This document shows, piece by piece, positions 33,568 through 41,267 of a DNA stretch of 64,000 bases. Source of the DNA: Advenella incenata (GTDB lineage: Bacteria; Pseudomonadota; Gammaproteobacteria; Burkholderiales; Burkholderiaceae_B); assembly GCF_004217095.1 (NCBI RefSeq), contig NZ_SHKO01000001.1, positions 682,001 through 746,000 on the forward strand. Reading direction: 5' to 3'. The position numbers and the translations under genes were made by a program. Position 1 is the first letter of the stretch; each line of letters opens with the position of its first letter. The notes beneath the pieces are model-generated. The model worked only from the letters and a program-made list of their open reading frames with translations, was not told the DNA's origin and ran no database searches.

Positions 33568-34251
33568 ATGAACAATCAAAGACATGCCGCTTTGAGAAAA
33601 AATAAGGTGCCGCTACAGGTTTGGGGGAGAAAGACCTCTTCGAATGTGCAGGCATTGATGTGGTGCATCGGGGAGCTGGCGCTCGCTTATGAGCGCTACG
33701 ACGTTGGTCATAAGTTTGGCGGTACTGATACGCCGGCGTTCCTGGCGATGAATCCGAACGGCACTGTCCCCGTCATTCGTGACGCTGACGGTGATCCGAT
33801 ATGGGAAACCGGCGCAATTGTCCGCTATCTGGCAGGTTGTTACGGGGATGAGGATTTCTGGCCCGCCGATTGCGCAAGGCGTGCGCAGATCGACCAATGG
33901 GCGGAATGGGCCAAGCTGAATATCGCGCTTAACTTTACGGGCCCGGTTTTTGGCAAACTCGTCAGAACGGCAAAGTCGCAGCAGGACAGGCCGGCCATCG
34001 ACGCGGCGTTATCAGACCTGCACCGGAAAATGGCGATTGCAGAAGCCCGGCTGTCCAGGAACGCCTTTGTCGCCGGAGATGCTTTTTCGATGGCAGATAT
34101 ACAGTTCGGTCATGTGTTATATCGGTATTTTGATATTGATATTGTCAGGCCGTCTTTGCCGGCGATCAAAGCTTATTATGAAAAGCTCAAGTGCAGGCCC
34201 GCTTATGTGGAGCATGTCATGGTGTCGTATGAAGAACTGCGCGTGCCATAA
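33568..34251 (+). CDS. Glutathione S-transferase family protein
   Basis: 227-residue GST-fold protein. The N-terminal thioredoxin-like domain reads VPLQVWGRKTSSNVQALMWCIGELALAYE, with the glutathione-binding NPNGTVPVI (cis-Pro) and WETGAIVRYLA (Ser/Thr-type site EtG); the helical C-terminal domain contains VAGDAFSMADIQFGHVLYRYF. The substrate cannot be assigned. The start is uncertain: no clear ribosome-binding site precedes 33568, and the frame opens at 33511. Confidence 0.85.
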   Translation: MNNQRHAALRKNKVPLQVWGRKTSSNVQALMWCIGELALAYERYDVGHKFGGTDTPAFLAMNPNGTVPVIRDADGDPIWETGAIVRYLAGCYGDEDFWPADCARRAQIDQWAEWAKLNIALNFTGPVFGKLVRTAKSQQDRPAIDAALSDLHRKMAIAEARLSRNAFVAGDAFSMADIQFGHVLYRYFDIDIVRPSLPAIKAYYEKLKCRPAYVEHVMVSYEELRVP

Positions 34252-34399
34252 CAATGGCTGCATTCTTCCCAAATAGATGGCCACAACGCTCGCCTTGACG
34301 TCATGCGTCTCAATGGGTGACCTGCGCTCTGGCGTCCGGCCATGGCGCAGGGGCAGCACAAGAGATCGATAGCCAGTGCCAGGCCTGGAGCTAAAAGAG

Positions 34400-34963
34400 C
34401 TATGGCGCTGATTTTTTATTTGCCGCCTGCCAGAAAATATCGCTTTGTTCGGCACGCTGATTCAGAACGCGGGCGATCACGAACAGACAATCGGATAGCC
34501 GGTTTAGATAATGTCGGGCAGTATCGCTGACCGGTTCGGCCGCATTGATGGCGACCACACTGCGTTCGGCGCGCCGGCAGACACTGCGGCATACATGTGC
34601 CTGCGCCGCCGCCACACAACCGCCGGGTAGAATGAATTCGCGTAATGGGGGCAGGGTCGTATGATACGTTTGCACCGCCTGCTCCAGCATCGTGATGTGA
34701 TCTTCGACCAGCGCGGTGTAGCCAGGCACGCTAAGCTCTGCGCCCAGATCGAACAGCCGGTGCTGCACCTGTTGCAGCAACTGGATGATATCTTGCTGCA
34801 GGGACGGTTCAGTCAGGAGCAGCCCAAGCTGGCTATTGAGTTCGTCTACATCACCGATCGCCTGAATACGGAGACTGTTTTTGGAAATACGGGAGCCGTC
34901 ACCCAGGCCAGTGGTGCCATCGTCACCGGTTTTGGTAATGATTGAAGTCAGTCGGTCGTCCAT
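34400..34963 (-). CDS. Cob(I)alamin adenosyltransferase, PduO type
   Basis: Attaches the adenosyl group of ATP to cob(I)alamin to form coenzyme B12. 187 residues, a trimeric helical bundle. ATP-site N-terminus: ITKTGDDGTTGLGDGSRISKNSLRIQAIGDVDELNSQLG; core motifs: FILPGGCVAAAQAHVCRSVCRRAER and LNRLSDCLFVIAR. No other cobalamin genes or B12-dependent enzymes are in the window. It is convergent with the GST gene. Confidence 0.93.
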   Translation of the reverse strand: MDDRLTSIITKTGDDGTTGLGDGSRISKNSLRIQAIGDVDELNSQLGLLLTEPSLQQDIIQLLQQVQHRLFDLGAELSVPGYTALVEDHITMLEQAVQTYHTTLPPLREFILPGGCVAAAQAHVCRSVCRRAERSVVAINAAEPVSDTARHYLNRLSDCLFVIARVLNQRAEQSDIFWQAANKKSAP

Positions 34964-35429
34964 GGTGCTCAGAAGCTCCTTTTGAATAGTAGATACACAT
35001 TGCCTGCATCCCTGTCACGTAATGGTGATCGTTCGTTGATCGTTTGTCGTTCATTTGCTGCTGCATCCGCAATTGCGCGGTGCCTGCGCCAGCTCTTGCC
35101 AGGCGCAACGCCATATCAGGACTCGCGCCAGGGTAATCGTCGACCAGCCGTGATAATGTTAGCCGGGGCACGCGAAGTTGGGTTGGCGCTGTGGTGATAG
35201 CCAGGCCTTTGTGTTTGGTTGATACGAATCTTGCCGATTCATAAACGAGTTATACATTGTATCGTGATCATGCTCATGACCATGATACAAGGGCTGGAAT
35301 AAGCACGTATGGCGTAGCTTAAACTCGCCACAGCCTGAAGCGCTATGTAACGACTGAAACGCGCCCGTTTCGTCGGATGCTGTCTTTTGTCCTAAAATGA
35401 AGATTGAAATGCAAACACCGGAGATGCGC
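34964..35429 (+). other. 466-base upstream region of the CusF-like gene
   Basis: Holds no convincing gene. It contains the long inverted repeat at 35257-35290 (listed separately) and possible promoter elements: TTGCCG (35231-35236) with TACATT (35253-35258), and TAAAAT at 35393-35398. Confidence 0.5.
35257..35290. repeat. 16-bp inverted repeat (candidate operator or hairpin)
   Basis: TTGTATCGTGATCATG (35257-35272) and CATGACCATGATACAA (35275-35290) are complementary over 16 positions with two G-T mismatches and a 2-base centre. It overlaps or just follows a possible -10, about 140 bases upstream of the CusF-like gene, and is not followed by a T run. A regulator-binding dyad is more likely than a terminator. 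Confidence 0.5.
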
Positions 35430-35726
35430 ATGAAAAAGTCAATTGCAACTGTGATGTTGGGGCTGGCCGCAGCCATGGCTGTCACCAGCGTCGCTCACGC
35501 CCAGGAAACGACGGGGCGGGGTAGTGGAGAAGTGCGCCGCATTCAACCTGACCAGGGCAAGATTGCCATCAAGCAAGAGGCCATCAGCGATCTGAAGTTG
35601 CCGGCCATGACCCTGTCCTACAAGATCGATGCCGCACTGCTCAAGGATATCAAGCCCGGTGATTCGGTCAGCTTTACGGCCGAGCGGGTTGGCAAGGACT
35701 ACGTCATCAAGGAAATCAGCAACTAA
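35430..35726 (+). CDS. CusF-like periplasmic protein lacking most copper ligands
   Basis: A 98-residue exported protein: Sec signal peptide (KKSIATVMLGLAAAMAVTSVAHA), then a small beta-barrel with the CusF/copper-binding pattern GEVRRIQPDQGKIAIKQEAI, LKLPAMTLSYKI, IKPGDSVSFTAERVGKDYVIKEI. In E. coli CusF, copper is held by His36, Trp44, Met47 and Met49. Here the Met47 equivalent (PAMT) is kept, but the His, Trp and second Met positions read Gln or Lys, Leu and Leu. It may bind copper weakly or have another role. CGGAGA precedes the ATG at 35430. No CusA/B/C or copper ATPase is nearby. Confidence 0.75.
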   Translation: MKKSIATVMLGLAAAMAVTSVAHAQETTGRGSGEVRRIQPDQGKIAIKQEAISDLKLPAMTLSYKIDAALLKDIKPGDSVSFTAERVGKDYVIKEISN

Positions 35727-35990
35727 CCTGAAGGCTTTGTAGGGGCGTGAGTCGTGACAATGGTTCGTTGTTGCGCGCGAGTGCTGTCCATCCCGACTGA
35801 CACCGCAGTTTAAAGCGCTGCAGGCGGTGCCGGGCAGGCACAGAAGTGTTTTGGGTGTGGACGCGTGTCCTCGTGCCCGCAGGCCCGAGTAAAGCCCTCT
35901 ATCGGCGTCTTCTTCAATAGCCAGTCTGGCGCGAGGCCTGCGTGATGTGCAGACCATCGGGCCAATTTAAGCGAACCAGCGGTTGATGTA

Positions 35991-36029
35991 AAAAAGGTGC
36001 AGGACTTATATGAGTGCCTGCACCTTTTT
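35991..36029. terminator. Bidirectional terminator before hslU end
   Basis: AAAAAGGTGCAGG (35991-36003) pairs perfectly with CCTGCACCTTTTT (36017-36029); A- and T-runs make it work on both strands. It separates the CusF-like gene (plus) from hslVU (minus). Confidence 0.85.
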
Positions 36030-36077
36030 CGTTTTCAGCCGACGTTCCTACTCAGCCGAATTTCCTACTGCAATTGC

Positions 36078-37409
36078 TTACAGTACGTAGCGTGCCAGAT
36101 CCTGGCTGCTGGCGGCTTCTTCCAGCTTGCTGTTGACATAGTCGGCGTCGATTTTGACGACTTTGCCGCTGCTGGTTGTCGCATCGAATGACAGATCTTC
36201 CAACAGTTTTTCCATGACTGTATAAAGTCGACGCGCGCCAATGTTTTCGGTGCGTTCGTTGACGTCAAAAGCCAGTTCTGCCAGGCGATGGATGCCCTCG
36301 TCAGAAAACTCCAGCGCAACGTCTTCTGTGGCCATCAGTGCGGTGTACTGCTTGGTCAGTGATGCATCGGTGTCTGACAAAATCCGAACGAAATCATCGG
36401 TCGTTAGCGAATCGAGCTCGACCCGGATGGGGAACCGGCCCTGCAATTCGGGGATCAGGTCCGAGGGGCGGGACAAGTGAAATGCACCCGAGGCGATGAA
36501 CAGAATGTGATCTGTACGCACCATGCCGTATTTTGTATTGACGGTTGTGCCTTCTACCAATGGCAGCAGGTCGCGCTGCACACCCTGGCGGGAAACATCA
36601 CCACCGCCGTTTTCCTGACGGGTCGCAATTTTGTCGATTTCATCGAGAAAGACGATGCCCTGCTGTTCGGCGTTTTTTACCGCAGCGGTGCGAATTTCCT
36701 CTTCATTGACCCGTTTGGCGGCTTCTTCGTCAACCAGTAGCTTGAAGGCGTTTTTGATGGTCATTTTCGTGGTCTTTTTCTTCTCACGACTCAGGCCAGC
36801 AAACATGCCCTTGAGCTGCTCGGTCATGTCTTCCATGCCCGGTGGCGCCATGATTTCCATTTGCGGCATGGCCTGGTTCACTTCGATTTCAATCTCTGTG
36901 TCATCCAGCTGTCCTTCGCGCAGTTTCTTGCGAAAGGTCTGGCGGGCAGTATTTTCCTGACGCAGGGGTTCGCCGTTGCTGTCGCGTGGCGGCGCTACCA
37001 GAACGTCCAGGATACGATCTTCGGCGGCATCTTCGGCCTGGGTTCGCACCCGGCGTGTTTCCAGCTCACGGGTCTGCTTGATGGAGATCTCGAGCAGATC
37101 ACGAATAATGGTGTCGACATCGCGGCCGACATAACCCACTTCAGTGAATTTGGTTGCCTCGATCTTGATAAACGGGGCATTGGCCAGCTTGGCCAGGCGC
37201 CGTGCGATCTCTGTTTTGCCGACCCCGGTGGGGCCAATCATGAGAATATTCTTGGGGTGGATTTCGTTGCGCAAGGGTTCGGGCACCTGCTGGCGACGCC
37301 AGCGGTTGCGCAGGGCAACGGCGACAGATTTTTTTGCCTTGTTCTGTCCGACAATATTTTTGTCCAGTTCAGAGACAATTTCTTTTGGGGTCATTACACT
37401 GGCTGACAT
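36078..37409 (-). CDS. hslU: HslUV protease ATPase subunit
   Basis: AAA+ unfoldase of the HslUV (ClpYQ) protease, induced by heat shock. 443 residues, standard length. Walker [16 protein letters not shown], pore loop and N-domain [17 protein letters not shown]-domain from about residue 110 to 240, Walker [12 protein letters not shown], sensor region [12 protein letters not shown], and the C-terminal tail DLARYVL, which docks into HslV. Transcribed after hslV, 14 bases downstream. Confidence 0.97.
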   Translation of the reverse strand: MSASVMTPKEIVSELDKNIVGQNKAKKSVAVALRNRWRRQQVPEPLRNEIHPKNILMIGPTGVGKTEIARRLAKLANAPFIKIEATKFTEVGYVGRDVDTIIRDLLEISIKQTRELETRRVRTQAEDAAEDRILDVLVAPPRDSNGEPLRQENTARQTFRKKLREGQLDDTEIEIEVNQAMPQMEIMAPPGMEDMTEQLKGMFAGLSREKKKTTKMTIKNAFKLLVDEEAAKRVNEEEIRTAAVKNAEQQGIVFLDEIDKIATRQENGGGDVSRQGVQRDLLPLVEGTTVNTKYGMVRTDHILFIASGAFHLSRPSDLIPELQGRFPIRVELDSLTTDDFVRILSDTDASLTKQYTALMATEDVALEFSDEGIHRLAELAFDVNERTENIGARRLYTVMEKLLEDLSFDATTSSGKVVKIDADYVNSKLEEAASSQDLARYVL

Positions 37410-37423
37410 ACTGATATTTCCGA

Positions 37424-37957
37424 TTAGAGTGTTTCAACAATATGGTTGCTGTTGGTGTAAATGCACAGATCGCCTGCAATTTCCAGGGACTTTTTTACGA
37501 CCACATCAGGCGCCAGGTCGGTATTTTGCAATAGCGCCAGGGCCGCTGACTGTGCGTAGGCGCCACCGGAGCCGATGGCAGCAATGCCGTTTTCGGGTTC
37601 CAGTACGTCGCCGTTTCCGGTCAATATAAGGGTGTGTTCGGCATCGGCCACGATCAGCATGGCTTCCAGTCGGCGCAATACGCGATCGGTGCGCCAGTCG
37701 CGGGTCAGTTCGACCGCAGAGCGCATCAGGTTGCCTTGGTGTTTTTCGAGCTTGGCTTCGAAGCGTTCCTGCAGGGTAAAGGCGTCTGCAGTGGCGCCAG
37801 CAAAGCCGGCCAGAATTTTATCGTGGTACAAGCGACGGATTTTGCGGGCAGTGCCTTTGATGACAATATTGCCCAGAGTGACCTGACCATCGCCGCCGAG
37901 CGCGACCTGATTGCCGCGCCGGGCGCAGACGATGGTAGTAGCGTGAAATTGTTCCAT
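37424..37957 (-). CDS. hslV: HslUV protease proteolytic subunit
   Basis: Threonine peptidase of HslUV, related to the proteasome beta subunit. 177 residues. The catalytic Thr is residue 7 (TTIVCARRG), exposed after removal of the first six residues, a short propeptide typical of betaproteobacteria. Further motifs: [36 protein letters not shown] and [17 protein letters not shown] heat-shock promoter lies just upstream. Confidence 0.97.
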   Translation of the reverse strand: MEQFHATTIVCARRGNQVALGGDGQVTLGNIVIKGTARKIRRLYHDKILAGFAGATADAFTLQERFEAKLEKHQGNLMRSAVELTRDWRTDRVLRRLEAMLIVADAEHTLILTGNGDVLEPENGIAAIGSGGAYAQSAALALLQNTDLAPDVVVKKSLEIAGDLCIYTNSNHIVETL

Positions 37958-37983
37958 AGAGCCTTCCTGTTGTTTCCCTAGTT

Positions 37984-38012
37984 AGATAGGGACGGGACAG
38001 AAAGATTTCAAG
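37984..38012 (-). promoter_or_regulatory. Sigma32 (heat-shock) promoter of hslVU
   Basis: On the minus strand: CTTGAAA (38012-38006), a 14-base spacer, then CCCTATCT (37991-37984). This matches the sigma32 consensus CTTGAAA-N(11-16)-CCCCATNT at all but one position. It ends 26 bases before the hslV start. CCCTA-N6-TAGGG (37976-37991) could form a small hairpin in the leader. Confidence 0.8.
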
Positions 38013-38029
38013 GAACCCGGATCAATTAA

Positions 38030-38479
38030 TTAATCACCGTACATTTTCTGGCGTTTTTCACGCCGTTCCTGGGCTTCCAGTGACAACGTGGCGGTGGGGC
38101 GGGCCAGCAGACGACGCAGGCCGATAGGTTCGCCAGTTTCTTCGCACCAGCCGTAGTCACGCGATTCGATATGGGCAAGCGATTGCTGTACTTTCTTGAG
38201 CAGCTTGCGCTCACGATCCCGGGTGCGCAATTCCAGAGCATGTTCCTCTTCAATCGTGGCGCGATCGGCCGGATCAGGAACGAACTGGGTTTCACGCAGA
38301 TTTTCGGTAGTAACGCCTGCATTATTGATGATCTCGTCTTCCAGACGCTTTAAGCGGTCGCGGAAAAACGCCAGTTGCTCATCGTTCATATAGTCAGATT
38401 CGGGCATGGCGAGCAGTTGCTCTTCGGTCAGAAGAGGGGCTTGCGTTGTTGCATCTGTTTTTTTAGCTGCCTTAGCCAT
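38030..38479 (-). CDS. dksA: RNA polymerase-binding transcription factor DksA (cysteine-poor)
   Basis: Binds the RNA polymerase secondary channel and, with ppGpp, adjusts rRNA and amino-acid promoters. 149 residues: coiled coil with the tip region around NLRETQFVPDPADRATIEEEHALELRTRDRERKLL, then a C-terminal globular part YGWCEETGEPIGLRRLLARPTATLSLEAQERRE. Of the four zinc-finger cysteines of E. coli DksA only the first remains (others read Thr, Ser, Ala), so it probably folds without zinc. This is common in alpha- and some betaproteobacteria and also resembles zinc-independent DksA2. ATG 38479 is chosen over an upstream start at 38491. Confidence 0.9.
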   Translation of the reverse strand: MAKAAKKTDATTQAPLLTEEQLLAMPESDYMNDEQLAFFRDRLKRLEDEIINNAGVTTENLRETQFVPDPADRATIEEEHALELRTRDRERKLLKKVQQSLAHIESRDYGWCEETGEPIGLRRLLARPTATLSLEAQERREKRQKMYGD

Positions 38480-38578
38480 AGAACACTCCATATATCACTT
38501 CAATAATGTTGAACATAGCGCACAATGGATTGAAATTGCGTGATCACATTTGTGCGCAATATGATGCTTCAGTGCCCA

Positions 38579-39700
38579 CTATTTTTGTACCAGACACTGG
38601 TTCAGCCCGTTAAGGATGACATCCTTGGGCAACTTGCGGCCAATAAACACCATGGTGTTGGAGGGCTTTTCCTTAGGCCCCCATGGTTTACCGGGTTCTG
38701 CACCCATTAGCATGTGCACACCCTGGAAGATCATGCGCTGGCGCATACCTTTCATGTAGAGAATCCCTTTGTAACGATACAGGTCGGGACCGAATACCTG
38801 CACTACACCGCTTAAGAACTCTTCAAGACGTTCTGGTATGAACGGTTTTTCGGACTTGAAAACGAAGGCGCCGATTTCGTCATCGTGATGAGCGTGATGA
38901 TGATCGTGATGGTGGTGGTCATGATCGTGATGCTCACCATGTGCGTGGGCGTGATCATGATCGTGTCCGTGATCATGTCCGTGTCCGTGGTCGTGATCGT
39001 GCGCCGCATCGGGGTGTTCTTCTTTCAGAAACTCCGGATCAATGTCAAGTATGGTATTCAGGTTAAAGCCGCTGATGTCCAATACCTTATTGATGTCGAT
39101 TTCGCCAAAATGAACAGGCATGATTTCTGCGCGCGGATTCATATGCAGCAACCGATGGCGCAGGGCTCCGTATTCCTGGTCAGTGACCAGGTCTTTCTTG
39201 GACACCAGGATGCGATCTGCAAACCCAACCTGTTTTTGGGCTTCAGGCTGGGTATCCAGCGTTTCCATGCCGTGTTTGGCATCGACCACCGTAATCACGG
39301 CATCGAGCCGATAGAAGGCGGCGACGCTGTCGTCCATGAAGAATGTCTGGCAAACAGGACCAGGGTTGGCCACACCGGTGGTTTCGATCACCACGCGTTC
39401 GAATTTCAACTCGCCTTTCTGATGGCGATTTTTCAGATCGGTCAGCGTGTTCAGCAGGTCGCCGCGAATTGTGCAGCAAACGCACCCGTTGGACAGCTCG
39501 ATAATCTGCTCGTCGCTATCCTGCACCAGAAGTTCGTTATCTATGCTTTCCGGTCCGAATTCATTTTCGATGACGGCGATGCGGTTGCCGTGATATTCGG
39601 TCAGGATGCGTTTCAGGAGTGTGGTTTTACCTGCCCCCAGAAAACCGGTAAGAACGGTGACAGGGATCATTTTATCTGCTTGTGCTTGCGTTTTTGTCAT
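38579..39700 (-). CDS. COG0523-family GTPase (CobW/ZigA-like zinc chaperone)
   Basis: G3E GTPase of 373 residues. Walker A GFLGAGKTT (residues 19-27), the family metal-binding motif GCVCC (Cys73, 75, 76), Walker B ETTGVANP, and the NKxD-like region SKKDLV. Residues about 230-275 are a strikingly His/Asp-rich tract encoded at 38879-39010, a likely zinc store or sensor. The C-terminal CobW domain follows (PFIPERLEEFLSGV). Neighbours zur and znuCB argue for zinc delivery rather than cobalamin synthesis. The start at 39700 is an ATG; the frame opens at a TTG at 39724. Confidence 0.88.
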   Translation of the reverse strand: MTKTQAQADKMIPVTVLTGFLGAGKTTLLKRILTEYHGNRIAVIENEFGPESIDNELLVQDSDEQIIELSNGCVCCTIRGDLLNTLTDLKNRHQKGELKFERVVIETTGVANPGPVCQTFFMDDSVAAFYRLDAVITVVDAKHGMETLDTQPEAQKQVGFADRILVSKKDLVTDQEYGALRHRLLHMNPRAEIMPVHFGEIDINKVLDISGFNLNTILDIDPEFLKEEHPDAAHDHDHGHGHDHGHDHDHAHAHGEHHDHDHHHHDHHHAHHDDEIGAFVFKSEKPFIPERLEEFLSGVVQVFGPDLYRYKGILYMKGMRQRMIFQGVHMLMGAEPGKPWGPKEKPSNTMVFIGRKLPKDVILNGLNQCLVQK

Positions 39701-40085
39701 AGCGTTTAAACGTCCTACCGGCAACAGAAACCGGCCGGTTCCAAAAAGACGTTCCTAAAGTCAATCGCAGGATTACATCATAGCTTTGCGAAAGTCGCAA
39801 ACGTTAATTGTTTCTCGAGGAAAATAAACCCAAATACTGGGGATAAACCCTAAGATCTTGATTTGTGTAATGAAATTTACATTCTGGTATGCCTGGCCAG
39901 GATAACGGATGTTTGTCGGCCGCCTTGAGCAAAAGGGCGGCGGTATTGTGTCTGACGAGCGCTTTTTTTTTCGAATGCCTGTTCTTGGTCGTCCGCCTGT
40001 TTATCCTGCCAAGGCAGGCTTGGCGAGCATTTCAGCCTGGGCGCCTGTGTGCGGCGGACTTGCGTTGCCGCTCGGCTGTATTCAG
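39701..40085 (-). other. 385-base gap between zur and the COG0523 gene
   Basis: Holds no gene I can support. Near 39866-39881 lies TGTAA-N6-TTACA, an imperfect dyad that could be a regulator site for the COG0523 gene, but it does not match the Zur consensus well. A short open frame at 39877-40245 on the minus strand mostly overlaps zur and looks spurious. Confidence 0.4.
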
Positions 40086-40628
40086 TCAGGGGGCCGCGGC
40101 CGTTTCTTCCTGTTTCTGGCTGCAGTCTTTGCACATGGCGCGCAATTCGGTTTCGCTGGTTGTCTGAATAAAACCGGCCGCATGTATCATGTCCTGCAAC
40201 TGGTGGCTGATTAGCGGGGCGCTCAGTTCGGCGACCTTGCCGCAACGCGTGCAGACAATCAACAGGTCGTGGTGGTGACCCGATACGTCCTGGCAGGCGG
40301 TCCAGGCATTGACAGCATCCAGCCGGTGGATCAGGCCTTCTTCAACCAGGAAATCCAGGGCGCGGTAGACGGTGGGAGGCTTGGCCTGCGGATAGAGCTG
40401 CTTCATTGCCTCAAGCAGTTCGTAGGCTTTCAGGCTGCGGCCGGCTTCCAGCAACAGGGTGAGTACGTGCTGGCGAATCGGCGTCAGGCGGGTGCCGCGT
40501 TGCTCGCAATGGCGAATGGCTTCCAGCAACTGATAGGCTACAGAGTGGCCATGGGCGCCATGCTGGTGCGTCTGTTCCGGTTGAGCTGTATCGGGTGGCG
40601 TTCTGAGGGTCATATGACAGGCAATCAT
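40086..40628 (-). CDS. zur: Fur-family transcriptional regulator, probably Zur
   Basis: Metal-responsive repressor of 175-180 residues. DNA-binding helix region: TRLTPIRQHVLTLLLEAGRSLKAYELLEAM and PPTVYRALDFLVEEGLIHRLD; dimerisation and metal domain: GHHHDLLIVCTRCGKVAELS and ELRAMCKDCSQ, giving two CxxC pairs for structural zinc plus a His-rich stretch (HQHGAHGHS at the N-terminus, SGHHHD). Zur rather than Fur is inferred from the divergent znuCB genes and a Zur-box-like sequence upstream. ATG at 40628 or 40613 could be the start; neither has a clear ribosome-binding site. Confidence 0.82.
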   Translation of the reverse strand: MIACHMTLRTPPDTAQPEQTHQHGAHGHSVAYQLLEAIRHCEQRGTRLTPIRQHVLTLLLEAGRSLKAYELLEAMKQLYPQAKPPTVYRALDFLVEEGLIHRLDAVNAWTACQDVSGHHHDLLIVCTRCGKVAELSAPLISHQLQDMIHAAGFIQTTSETELRAMCKDCSQKQEETAAAP

Positions 40629-40716
40629 TTGGCGGGGATGGTTGGAATGATACCGCCATCGTCCGCAAGGAGGAAACTTTCACCTATTTTAGGCCATTTC
40701 AGTACCTGATTTGTGT

Positions 40717-40729
40717 ATTATGATATAAC
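40717..40729. promoter_or_regulatory. Zur-box-like operator
   Basis: ATTATGATATAAC matches the enterobacterial Zur core GTTATAATATAAC at 11 of 13 positions and sits in the near-palindrome TATGATATAACATA (40719-40732; 12 of 14 positions symmetric). It lies between zur (minus) and the genes leading to znuCB (plus), where it could control both directions. Confidence 0.6.
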
Positions 40730-40750
40730 ATATCATTTTGGAAGGGTGGC

Positions 40751-40888
40751 ATGGCTGGAAATAACCAAGGCCGCGGCACGCAATTCGAGCTGCGGGCACC
40801 ATGTGTTCAGGCTGTTTTAACGCAGCGTACTTGGCGCAGTTTAAGGCGCACTCGCGCAGCGCTTAATCAGGCAAATGACGGCTCCTGA
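40751..40888 (+). CDS. Unrecognised 45-aa small ORF just downstream of the Zur box
   Basis: ATG at 40751 with a good ribosome-binding site (GGAAGG, eight bases upstream), ending TGA at 40888. The product begins MAGNNQGRGTQFELR and is basic and rich in Arg, Ala and Gln (TWRSLRRTRAALNQ), without a signal or membrane helix. I recognise no family. Its position directly after the Zur-box-like site suggests either a zinc-regulated small protein or a translated leader of the znu transcript; it could also be chance. Confidence 0.35.
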   Translation: MAGNNQGRGTQFELRAPCVQAVLTQRTWRSLRRTRAALNQANDGS

Positions 40889-40933
40889 CCCACGCAGCTA
40901 CATCCATTAACATATTCGTTAAATCAGACAATT

Positions 40934-41230
40934 ATGCACAATGATACCCTGTTCCCGGCTTTACGGCGTGTCTATCCCACAGTAGCAGGGACGCCTTTTG
41001 TCGAGCAGGCGCGTGCCAAAACTGCGGATACCGCAGCGGCGGCATCCGCCGCTGGCCAACGTGGTTCGTTTTCTTGCGCCGGCGACGCATTGCACATGCA
41101 GGCCGATTCAACCTCCACGGTTTTTCTGGCATCTGCCGTTGGCAGGCTGGGGCCCGTGCTGGGCGTAATTCTGCTGCTATGGGGCCTGATCGCCTGGTCG
41201 GCCGGCTGGCTGAGCGCGATGGTCAGCTGA
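40934..41230 (+). CDS. Hypothetical 98-aa protein with C-terminal membrane helix, upstream of znuC
   Basis: Open frame of 98 residues ending 37 bases before znuC. The first 65 residues are Ala/Ser/Thr-rich and polar; the last 30 form one hydrophobic segment (LGPVLGVILLLWGLIAWSAGWLSAMV), so it would be a tail-anchored membrane protein. The ribosome-binding site is weak. It occupies the position where znuA, the zinc-binding protein, is often found, but has no ZnuA features. Real gene or chance frame is undecided. Confidence 0.4.
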   Translation: MHNDTLFPALRRVYPTVAGTPFVEQARAKTADTAAAASAAGQRGSFSCAGDALHMQADSTSTVFLASAVGRLGPVLGVILLLWGLIAWSAGWLSAMVS

Positions 41231-41267
41231 TTGCCCGCAGCTGCCTTTCTGATTCTTACTGACACCC

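Noticed and set aside
34923-35171. 82-aa minus-strand frame upstream of the adenosyltransferase
   Set aside because: Overlaps the start of the adenosyltransferase gene and has no protein-like features.
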